This document shows positions 16,267-23,977 of a stretch of DNA of 46,954 nt, piece after piece. Below the pieces are notes generated by a model. It was not told the DNA's origin. It saw nothing but the letters and a program-made list of their open reading frames with translations, and did no database searches. The position numbers and the translations under genes were made by a program. This DNA is from an uncultured Clostridia bacterium. Its GTDB lineage: Bacteria > Bacillota > Clostridia > TANB77 > CAG-508. The stretch lies in contig CANQPF010000006.1 in assembly GCA_947625665.1 (NCBI GenBank), positions 1 through 46,954 of the forward strand, given 5' to 3'. The number at the start of each line of letters is the position of its first letter. Position 1 is the stretch's first letter.

Positions 16267-16337
16267 AACAAGAAAAAAGAAAATTTTTAAATCAAAAACA
16301 ATTAAAATTTCGGAAAAAGGAAGAAGGAAACAAAAAA

Positions 16338-16490
16338 GTGAGAAAACAAGAAAAGCAAGCAGAAGAAATAAAAAAGATATTAAAACTGCAAAAAGACTAT
16401 GAAAATAATACAACAGAACGAATAGCAGAAGAATTATATAAATATCACACCAAAAAAAGAAAAAGACAAAATATAAAGGAAGAAAATTAA
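16338..16490 (+). CDS. Small basic coiled-coil ORF before the HEIQH gene
   Basis: A 50-codon ORF starting with GTG at 16338 after an AGGAAGAAGG stretch and ending TAA directly abutting the ATG of the next gene, a strong sign of translational coupling. The peptide is Lys/Glu-rich and helical (KQEKQAEEIKKILKLQK and similar) with no known family. The same frame stays open upstream to inside corA, but without ATG, GTG or TTG; in that extension lies an in-phase CGG at 16311-16313. The GTG start avoids it, so I do not count it with the six frameshift sites. Confidence 0.5.
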   Translation: MRKQEKQAEEIKKILKLQKDYENNTTERIAEELYKYHTKKRKRQNIKEEN

Positions 16491-18209
16491 ATGGAAGATA
16501 AAAAAATCAAATTAAGCCTTGATTCTTGGAGAAAACTTCAAAAAATAGAACAATTAACAACAGAAGAAATACAAAAAAGAATAAACACAGTAAACAAACT
16601 ATACGAATATATAGAAGAAAAACCAGTAGACTTAAAAGATCCAAAGCAAATAGAGGAAATAAACAAAATAGTAACAGAAATATATAAAGCAGAAATGGAT
16701 CCATTAGAAGAACAATTTGATTTAAAAATGAAATTTTTAATAGGTGAAGAAGGAACGCCAAACGAAGAAGAAGGAAAATTCTGGGGACTATGTACACACG
16801 ATAAAAATATAAAAATAAATACAGAAAGCTTATATAAGAAATTAAAAAAAAGAAACGTAAATAAAAGATTAGAAGGTTGTTTAGACATAATAAAAGTTAT
16901 ATCACATGAAATACAACATCAAAGACAAGCAATTCTAATGAAAAAGAATCAAATAGGAATACCCAAAAAAGCATTACAAATATCAGAAAGTGAACTATTA
17001 ATAAATATATTAGAAAAAGAATTTTATGAAAAAAATCACGACCAGATGTATATTGAAAAAGATTCTGAAGAAAAAGCAAATAAAAGAGCAATAGAAGCCA
17101 AAAAAGACATTACTATAAGTGAAAGAGAAGAAATAATAAATAGATTAGAAAAAAAATTAGGCAAAATTCCAACATCATATATTTCAACAAAAATATATGA
17201 TAATGAACTAGAATTTTTCTTTTTGAAACAGAGAGAAGAAAAAGTAATGGAAGGAATAATAGACGAAATAATAGCAAAAAGAGGAGATATAGACTGGTTA
17301 GAAACCTATCCAGTATTACAAAAAAAATATGATATAAAAACAGGAAAAAGAATATCAGTAGAACAATTATTAAAAAATAAAGAAGATGAAGAAAAAACAT
17401 TTAAATTAATTGAAGGGCTTCTTACAGAAGAAGAGCGAAAAGCAGCGAAAAGAAATATACAAGAAATGTATGAAGAATTAATATATCAACAACTAGAGAA
17501 TACAACACCAGAAGAATTAAAAAACATAGATAAAAGCAAACTAAAACAGATACTATATCAAATAAAAAAATCTACAATAAAAGAAACAATCCAAATGAAA
17601 AAAGACTCAAAAAGAGCCTATGAATTAGATGAACAATATAGACAAGAAGAATTAGAAAAAAAACCAAAAATAATAAAAGGAATATTAAAATTAGCAGACA
17701 ATCAAAAAAGATTTGTAAAAAAGATATTACCCAAAAAAGAAGAAGAGAAATTTGAAAAAAACGGCTATACATCAGATATAGAAGAATACTTAAAAGAACG
17801 TCTAGAACTTATAGAAAGAATAGAAAAAGGAGAAATAAAAGAAGAACAGCAAGAAGAAACAGCAATCATGTTAGTAGAACAATATTCAAGAATAAAATAT
17901 AAAATAAAAAAATTCATAAATAAATATATAATAGAAAAAACAGTAGGAACTTTCGGAAAAATAAAAGAAAAATATAAAGAATTAAAAACAAAATACACAA
18001 AAAAACTAGAACCAGAAAATAATTTAAAAACAGACGAAAGAATAGAGTTAGAAGAATTACAAAAACAAAAAATAGAATCAGAAGAGATAAAAAAGACAGA
18101 AACAAAAAAATTCAAAGAAAAATACAAGATAGAAAACAATGATAAAGAAAATTACTATAAAGAAGTTAATCAAAAAGAAACAAAACAAAAAAATAACGAA
18201 GAAAGATAA
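16491..18209 (+). CDS. Unrecognised Lys/Glu-rich protein with HEIQH motif
   Basis: 572 residues, very rich in Lys and Glu, mostly predicted helix and coiled coil, no signal peptide or membrane segment. Residues about 138-142 read SHEIQHQRQ, an HExxH zinc-metallopeptidase motif in a hydrophobic helix (CLDIIKVISHEIQH), and EEKANKRAIEAKKD further on could supply a third ligand. The fragment GLCTHDKNIKINTESLYKKL before it resembles the beta-edge strand region of zincins. The rest of the protein has no recognisable domain. It directly follows a small coupled ORF and ends inside a terminator. Function unknown; a cytoplasmic peptidase is an inference from the motif alone. Confidence 0.6.
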   Translation: MEDKKIKLSLDSWRKLQKIEQLTTEEIQKRINTVNKLYEYIEEKPVDLKDPKQIEEINKIVTEIYKAEMDPLEEQFDLKMKFLIGEEGTPNEEEGKFWGLCTHDKNIKINTESLYKKLKKRNVNKRLEGCLDIIKVISHEIQHQRQAILMKKNQIGIPKKALQISESELLINILEKEFYEKNHDQMYIEKDSEEKANKRAIEAKKDITISEREEIINRLEKKLGKIPTSYISTKIYDNELEFFFLKQREEKVMEGIIDEIIAKRGDIDWLETYPVLQKKYDIKTGKRISVEQLLKNKEDEEKTFKLIEGLLTEEERKAAKRNIQEMYEELIYQQLENTTPEELKNIDKSKLKQILYQIKKSTIKETIQMKKDSKRAYELDEQYRQEELEKKPKIIKGILKLADNQKRFVKKILPKKEEEKFEKNGYTSDIEEYLKERLELIERIEKGEIKEEQQEETAIMLVEQYSRIKYKIKKFINKYIIEKTVGTFGKIKEKYKELKTKYTKKLEPENNLKTDERIELEELQKQKIESEEIKKTETKKFKEKYKIENNDKENYYKEVNQKETKQKNNEER

Positions 18210-18243
18210 AAGAATGGATATTAAATAAAACATCCATTCTTTT
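18208..18243 (+). terminator. Terminator overlapping the stop of the HEIQH gene
   Basis: Stem AAAAGAATGGAT (18208-18219) with ATCCATTCTTTT (18232-18243), 12-nt loop, followed by ATTATAG. The stem begins within the stop codon. Confidence 0.8.
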
Positions 18244-18318
18244 ATTATAGCAGACAACAAGCTTCTGGGGTATCAACTTGTAATCTTTAAATACATAAAA
18301 GAGACAGCTTTCCATCAT

Positions 18319-19600
18319 TTAAGAAATGGGATCACCCAAAGCGCTCTTTACGCTCTCAAGCTCCTTAGTAAAAAGCTTATAATAATCTTCACTCAAGGAC
18401 AAATCGCCAGCATCGTAAGCCTCCAAAGAACGTTCAATATCATACAACTTAAACTTATGAGTACTAACAGAAGGATCTTTAAACATATAAATAGGAACAT
18501 AATCAGCACCATCAACAGTAATTTTACCATCAGACTGCCTAGTCAATTTCAAATTCAAAATAGCAGAATTTCTAGTATTATCCTTATCTTGATCGCCGAT
18601 AAAATTACCCAAAGAATAAACCACAAAACATTCTTTTTCAGATCCATCATCTAAAGTAACAGTTTTCTTCTCCATTTTCTGAAGAACGTGAGGATGATTA
18701 CCCAAAATAACATCAACACCATTTTTAAAAAGAAAATCAGACAAATCCGTTTGTTCAGAATTAGGTACAGGCTGATATTCCTGTCCCCAGTGCATACAAG
18801 CAACAATCAAATCAGGCTCTTCATCCTTTGCAGCCTCTAAATCCTTCAAAATCAACTCCTTATCAATAAGATTAACACAATAAGACTTTTCAGAAGGAAT
18901 ATCAATATCATTAGTACCATAAGTATAATTAACAAAAGCAATCTTTACGCCCTTAACAAACTTAATAAAAACAGAATCCCTATCTTTTTGAGACTTATAG
19001 GTACCAAGATGAGAAACATCAGCCTTATCCAAAACATCAATAGTTCTAGTAAGACCATCATATCCATAATCCAAACAATGATTATTAGCAGTAGTAAGAA
19101 CATCAACACCAATACTCTTCAAATTAGTAGCCAATTCATCAGGAGTATTAAACATAGGATAGCTACTAAAACCCTTATCACCACCAGCAAAAGTAGTCTC
19201 AAGATTTCCAATAGTCAAATCACCAACCTGAGTATAATACTTAACCTTCTCAAAAACATAAGAAAAATTATAAGAGCTAGTCTCACTAACAAAAGCATCC
19301 TTGTACTGAGTATTATGGCAAATAATATCACCGCAAAGCAGTCAAAACAAAAGAAACCTTATCTTTTTGCTCAACATTATCAGAACTTTCACCATTATTA
19401 GAAGCTAGATCGTAAGTTTCCGTAGGATTTTCTATATTTTGACCTTTATTTCGAACACCATTAGAAATTAACAAAAAGGCAATTATTAAAAGTGCAACAA
19501 AAACAATTGCACAACCAATTAAAACTTTGCGCCTTAATTGACGCATAAGATTATTCTCAAAACGACGTCTGTGTCTAGGATTTCTAGAATTTCTAGTCAT
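18319..19600 (-). CDS. CapA-family protein, read through a +1 shift at CGG
   Basis: Two frames give a 426-residue PGA_cap (CapA-like) protein with a metallophosphoesterase fold. Frame 1 (19600-19334) encodes a basic N-terminus, one transmembrane helix (about 25-47) and a Ser/Asn-rich linker, ending VSFVLTAL. At CGG (19333-19331), followed directly by TGA, skipping the C gives GDIICHN, the first metal-site motif, and the frame runs to 18319. Further motifs: IGNLETTFAG, NHCLDYG, MHWGQEY and GNHPHVLQ. The zero frame stops at the next codon. Family members take part in poly-gamma-glutamate capsule export or related envelope functions, but many CapA homologues occur without other capsule genes, as here. 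GGCAGGTG lies before the ATG. Confidence 0.82.
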
Positions 19601-19724
19601 AAAAACACCTGCCTTACATAAAAAAACGGAACAAAAACAAAAAAACTAAGCCCCGAATAAATCTCATAAATATATAATAAATAATAACATTAACAAAATC
19701 AAAAATCAAGACAACAAAATACAC

Positions 19725-19753
19725 TTGAAAACAAAACAAAAATAAGGTATAAT
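19725..19753 (+). promoter_or_regulatory. Promoter of the ABC-F gene
   Basis: TTGAAA at 19725-19730, 17 bp, TATAAT at 19748-19753, giving a leader of about 50 nt before the ATG at 19810. It is divergent from the CapA gene. Confidence 0.75.
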
Positions 19754-19809
19754 ATAGGGCGGAAAATAAACACGCGTAAGAAAGAGCGCAAAATAAGGGA
19801 GGAAAACAA

Positions 19810-21393
19810 ATGCTACAAGCAAACAACGTCACAATACGATTTGGAAAAAGAGTATTATTTGAAGACGTAAATATAAGGTTCGGAAAAGGAGAATGTTACG
19901 GAATAATAGGGGCAAACGGAGCAGGAAAATCAACATTCTTAAAAGTACTATCAGGAGAACTAGAACCAAGCAAAGGAGATGTAAGTCTAGACAAAACAGA
20001 AAGAATATCAGTACTAAAACAAGACCACTTTGCCTTTGAAGAATACACAGTAATGGACACAGTAATAATGGGAAACCAAGAACTATATAAAATAATGAAA
20101 GAAAAAGACGAAATATATGCAAAACCAGACTTCTCAGAAGAAGACGGAATGAAAGCAGCAAAACTAGAAGAAAGATTTGCAGAACTAGACGGATGGAACG
20201 CAGAATCAGATGCAGCAATCTTATTAAATGACTTAGGAATATCACCAGAAAACCATTATAAAATGATGAAAGAAATAGAAGCCAAAGAAAAGGTAAAAAT
20301 CTTATTAGCACAAGCACTATTTGGAAATCCAGACGTATTATTATTGGACGAGCCTACAAACGACTTAGACCTAAAGAGTATAAACTGGTTACAAGAATTT
20401 CTAATAAACTTTGAAAACACAGTAATAGTAGTATCACACGACAGATACTTCCTAAACAAAGTCTGCACATATATAGCAGACGTAGACTTTGGAAAAATCA
20501 AAGTATATCCAGGAAACTATGACTTCTGGTACGAATCAAGCCAATTAGCACTAAAACAAGCAAGAGAACAAAATAAAAAGAAAGAAGAAAAAATAAAAGA
20601 ACTACAAGACTTTATAGCAAGATTCAGTGCAAATGCATCAAAATCAAAACAAGCAACATCAAGAAAGAAAACACTAGAAAAAATACAATTAGAAGAAATA
20701 AAACCATCAAACAGAAAATATCCATACGTAGACTTTAAACCAGATAGAGAACCAGGTAAAGAAATACTATCCGTAAGAAATATAAGCAAAACAGTAGACG
20801 GTGTAAAAGTATTAGACAAAGTATCATTTGACGTAAAACAATCAGACAAGATAGCATTCTTAGCAGACAATGAAAACGCTAAAACAGTATTATTTCAAAT
20901 AATAGCAGGGGAGATAGAACCAGACGAAGGAGAACTAGTATGGGGAACAACAATAACAAAGGACTACTTCCCAAAAGACAACAACTATTTATTTGAAACA
21001 GAAGAAGACCTAACAAACTGGCTAAGACAATACTCAAAAGACCCAGACGAAACGTATGTAAGAAGTTTCTTAGGAAGAATGTTATTCTCAGGCGACGAAG
21101 CACTAAAAAAAGTCAAAGTCCTATCAGGAGGAGAAAAAGTAAGGTGCGTACTATCAAAAATGATGTTATCAGGAGCAAACTTCTTAATATTTGACGAGCC
21201 AACAAACCACTTAGACATGGAAAGTATAACATCAGTAAACGAAGGAATGAAAAAATTCATAGGAAACATCTTATTTACATCACACGACCATGAACTAACG
21301 CAAACAGTAGCAAATAGAATAATAGACATAAAAGAAGACGGAACAATAATAGATCGAGAAACAACATACAACGAATACTTAGGAATAGAATAA
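19810..21393 (+). CDS. ykpA: ABC-F ATPase, YkpA/YbiT type
   Basis: A 527-residue soluble twin-ATPase of the ABC-F group, which acts on ribosomes rather than in transport. NBD1: Walker A GANGAGKST (about 35-43), Walker B LLLDEPTNDLD, degenerate signature before LLAQALF. The inter-domain linker (about 230-320) contains RFSANASKSKQATSRKK, typical of YkpA/YbiT. NBD2: a degenerate Walker A (ADNENAKTVLF), an intact signature LSGGEKVR and Walker B LIFDEPTNHLD. The altered second P-loop is a feature of this subfamily as I know it, so not a lesion. A GGGAGG site precedes the ATG. It is monocistronic, with a promoter at 19725-19753 and a bidirectional terminator. Codons carry the A/C-ending core bias. 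Confidence 0.9.
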   Translation: MLQANNVTIRFGKRVLFEDVNIRFGKGECYGIIGANGAGKSTFLKVLSGELEPSKGDVSLDKTERISVLKQDHFAFEEYTVMDTVIMGNQELYKIMKEKDEIYAKPDFSEEDGMKAAKLEERFAELDGWNAESDAAILLNDLGISPENHYKMMKEIEAKEKVKILLAQALFGNPDVLLLDEPTNDLDLKSINWLQEFLINFENTVIVVSHDRYFLNKVCTYIADVDFGKIKVYPGNYDFWYESSQLALKQAREQNKKKEEKIKELQDFIARFSANASKSKQATSRKKTLEKIQLEEIKPSNRKYPYVDFKPDREPGKEILSVRNISKTVDGVKVLDKVSFDVKQSDKIAFLADNENAKTVLFQIIAGEIEPDEGELVWGTTITKDYFPKDNNYLFETEEDLTNWLRQYSKDPDETYVRSFLGRMLFSGDEALKKVKVLSGGEKVRCVLSKMMLSGANFLIFDEPTNHLDMESITSVNEGMKKFIGNILFTSHDHELTQTVANRIIDIKEDGTIIDRETTYNEYLGIE

Positions 21394-21413
21394 CTCAATT
21401 AAAAATTTACAAC

Positions 21414-21442
21414 AAAAAAGGACATATAATATGTCCTTTTTT
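21414..21442. terminator. Bidirectional terminator between ykpA and tex
   Basis: An A6-GGACAT stem and ATGTCC-T6 around ATAAT. Both strands end in a U run, so it can stop the converging ykpA and tex transcripts. Confidence 0.9.
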
Positions 21443-21469
21443 ATATGCATATTTGTCGATTCTTAAAAT

Positions 21470-23653
21470 CTAAACCTTCATAGAAAGCCCAACTTTTTGT
21501 CTATCCATATCAATTTTAATAACTTTTACCTTAACAACATCACCAACAGAAACGACATCAGAAGGATTTTTAATAAACTTATCACTCATTTCAGAAATAT
21601 GAACAAGACCATCATGCTTAACCCCGATATCCACAAAAGCACCAAAATCAATAACATTACGAACAGTACCAGTAAGAACCATACCCACAGACAAATCCTC
21701 AAGTTTCAAAACATCTTGTCTAAGAACAGGTTTAGGCATATCCTCACGAGGATCCCTTCCTGGCTTACTAAGTTCGTCAACGATGTCAGTTAAGGTAAGC
21801 TCACCAATATTTAATTTCTCGGCCATCTCGTGCACATCAATAGTCTTTAATTTTGACTGCAAAGAAACAAGTTTATCTTTATCTGTCAAATCAGACTTAT
21901 CAAATCCAATTTCCTTCAAAAGAAGTTCTGTTTGCTCATAACTCTCAGGGTGAACAGCAGTCGTCTCCAAAGGATTAGTTCCATCTAAAATTCTTAAGAA
22001 ACCTGCACACTGTTGGAAAGCAACTTTTCCAAGTTTAGGAACCTTAAGAAGTTCTTTTCTTTCCTTAAGTTTACCGTTCTCATCTCTATACTTAACAATA
22101 TTTTTAGCAATGGTATTATTAATACCAGAAACATAAGAAAGTAAAGAAGGAGTAGCAGTATTAACATCAACACCAACTTTATTAACACTATCTTCAACAA
22201 CACCAGTCAAGCTCTCAGCAAGCTTCTTCTGGTTAACATCATGCTGATATTGTCCAACACCAATTGCCTTAGGATCTATCTTTACAAGTTCAGCCAAAGG
22301 ATCTTGCAGACGTCTAGCAATAGAAATAGCACCCCTAATAGAAACATTAATATCAGGATACTCTTCAGTAGCAAGTTTAGAAGCGGAATAAACAGAAGCA
22401 CCAGCCTCGCTAACAATTACATAATGAACAGGTCTTGAAGCCTCTTTAATCATATCGGAAACGAACATCTCTGACTCCCTAGAAGCAGTACCATTACCAA
22501 TAGCAATCATATCAATTTTATCTTTATCAATCAAAGCTAAAAGTTCCTTTTTAGCATTATCAACATCATTTTGAGGAGCAGTAGGGTAAACCGTAGTATA
22601 ATCTAAAACCTTACCAGTTTCATCAATAACTGCAATTTTACAACCCGTTCTATAAGCAGGGTCGAAGCCCATAACAGTCTTACCTTTAATAGGAGCACCC
22701 AACAAAAGCTGTTTAGAATTTTTACCAAACACCTTAATAGCTTTCTCCTCAGCCTTATCAGTAAGATCAGAACGAAGCTCCCTATCAATAGAAGGCTCAA
22801 TCAATCTCTTAAAACTATCAGCAATAGTATCAACTAAAAGAGAAGTAAACTGAGTTTCACCTTTAACAACGTCACGCTCAATAAACTGCAAAATCTTTTC
22901 CTCAGGCTTATCAATAGAAACCTTTAAGAATTTTTCCTTTTCACCTCTATTAATAGCCAAAATTCTATGACTAGGAATATATTTGATAGGTTCAGAATAA
23001 TCATAATACATCTCATAATTACTCTTTTCCTCATCATCAGTAGCCTTAGTAGCAATAGTAGCCTCTCTATAACACTGTCTTTTAATCTCTTTTCTATATT
23101 TAGCATTATCAGAAATATCTTCAGCAATAATATCAAGAGCACCTTGAACAGCATCCTCCGCAGAAGCAACCACCTTATCCTTATTCTTTTTATCTTCATC
23201 AGAAAGACTATCAATATTGACAAATTCTTTAGCAATCTCGTAAATATCTTTAGTCTCTGTTTGATCCCAAATAATCTTAGCTAAAGGCTCAAGCCCTTTA
23301 GCCTTAGCAACAGTAGCCCTAGTCTTTTTCTTTTGTTTATAAGGTCTATAAATATCCTCAACCTCAGCAAGTGTTTTAGCAATAGCAACAGCTTGCAAAA
23401 TCTCATCAGTCAATTTTCCTTGCTCATCAATAGATTTTATAACCTCTTCTTTCCTTTGTTCCAAATTTCTTAAATAATTTAATCTGTCATCAAAACTCCT
23501 AAGAGTTTCATCACTTAAACCTCCAGTAACCTCTTTTCTATAACGCGCAATAAAAGGAATAGTATTTCCTTCATCAATAAGCGCAATAGTATTTTCAACC
23601 TGACTAATTTTTATACCTAATTCATCAGCAATAGTTTGTGTAATCCTATCCAT
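21470..23653 (-). CDS. tex: Tex family RNA-binding transcription factor
   Basis: 727 residues from the chosen start. It has the full Tex order: N-terminal helical domain (about 1-200), YqgF/RNase H-like domain (about 320-460, with GFDPAYRTGCKIAVID), helix-hairpin-helix region (about 490-560, TPSLLSYVSGIN), and a C-terminal S1 domain (about 640-720, LTGTVRNVIDFGAFVDIG). Tex is a conserved bacterial protein affecting transcription and RNA-linked processes. An in-frame TTG at 23671 would add six residues, but GAGAAAGG lies directly before the ATG at 23653, so that start is preferred. Third positions favour T and G on the coding strand, the mirror of plus-strand core genes. It converges on ykpA at a shared terminator. 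Confidence 0.92.
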   Translation of the reverse strand: MDRITQTIADELGIKISQVENTIALIDEGNTIPFIARYRKEVTGGLSDETLRSFDDRLNYLRNLEQRKEEVIKSIDEQGKLTDEILQAVAIAKTLAEVEDIYRPYKQKKKTRATVAKAKGLEPLAKIIWDQTETKDIYEIAKEFVNIDSLSDEDKKNKDKVVASAEDAVQGALDIIAEDISDNAKYRKEIKRQCYREATIATKATDDEEKSNYEMYYDYSEPIKYIPSHRILAINRGEKEKFLKVSIDKPEEKILQFIERDVVKGETQFTSLLVDTIADSFKRLIEPSIDRELRSDLTDKAEEKAIKVFGKNSKQLLLGAPIKGKTVMGFDPAYRTGCKIAVIDETGKVLDYTTVYPTAPQNDVDNAKKELLALIDKDKIDMIAIGNGTASRESEMFVSDMIKEASRPVHYVIVSEAGASVYSASKLATEEYPDINVSIRGAISIARRLQDPLAELVKIDPKAIGVGQYQHDVNQKKLAESLTGVVEDSVNKVGVDVNTATPSLLSYVSGINNTIAKNIVKYRDENGKLKERKELLKVPKLGKVAFQQCAGFLRILDGTNPLETTAVHPESYEQTELLLKEIGFDKSDLTDKDKLVSLQSKLKTIDVHEMAEKLNIGELTLTDIVDELSKPGRDPREDMPKPVLRQDVLKLEDLSVGMVLTGTVRNVIDFGAFVDIGVKHDGLVHISEMSDKFIKNPSDVVSVGDVVKVKVIKIDMDRQKVGLSMKV

Positions 23654-23977
23654 AATAAAATCCTTTCTCAAATAATAATCTGCATTTATTTATTAATAAA
23701 ATTCTTTCTTAAAAACTTTATTACATTAGTCATTATATATTAAAGACAACTCAAATTCAACAGTCCGCTATAAAAATGAAAAAACATTACAGAAAAAATA
23801 CAAAACCATTACAAAAATATTAAGTTTTTTGTAAAAACTTGAGGAAAAATAGGTAAAGTTTTATAATAAAATATGAAAAAATCTATTACATTAGACAATA
23901 AAAACATAAACTTTCAATCAAAAGAAAATATCAAACACACAACAAAAATTAATTAACATAGCGTTTTGGAGGTTAAT
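23654..23977 (+). promoter_or_regulatory. Intergenic region with promoter of the Hint surface protein
   Basis: 324 bp between divergent genes. A promoter is visible: TTGAGG at 23839-23844, 17 bp, TATAAT at 23862-23867, predicted start near 23874, giving a leader of about 100 nt. TTTTGGAGG is 7 nt before the ATG at 23978. I see no riboswitch or small gene. Confidence 0.6.

Noticed and set aside
16266..16337. A seventh CGG frameshift at 16311
   Set aside because: Reading +1 from this CGG reaches TGA within ten codons, no start codon lies upstream in frame, and the small ORF has a better GTG start downstream.
19829..20317. 162-residue ORF antisense to ykpA
   Set aside because: A Leu/Phe-rich shadow of a well-supported ABC-F gene; no start signal.
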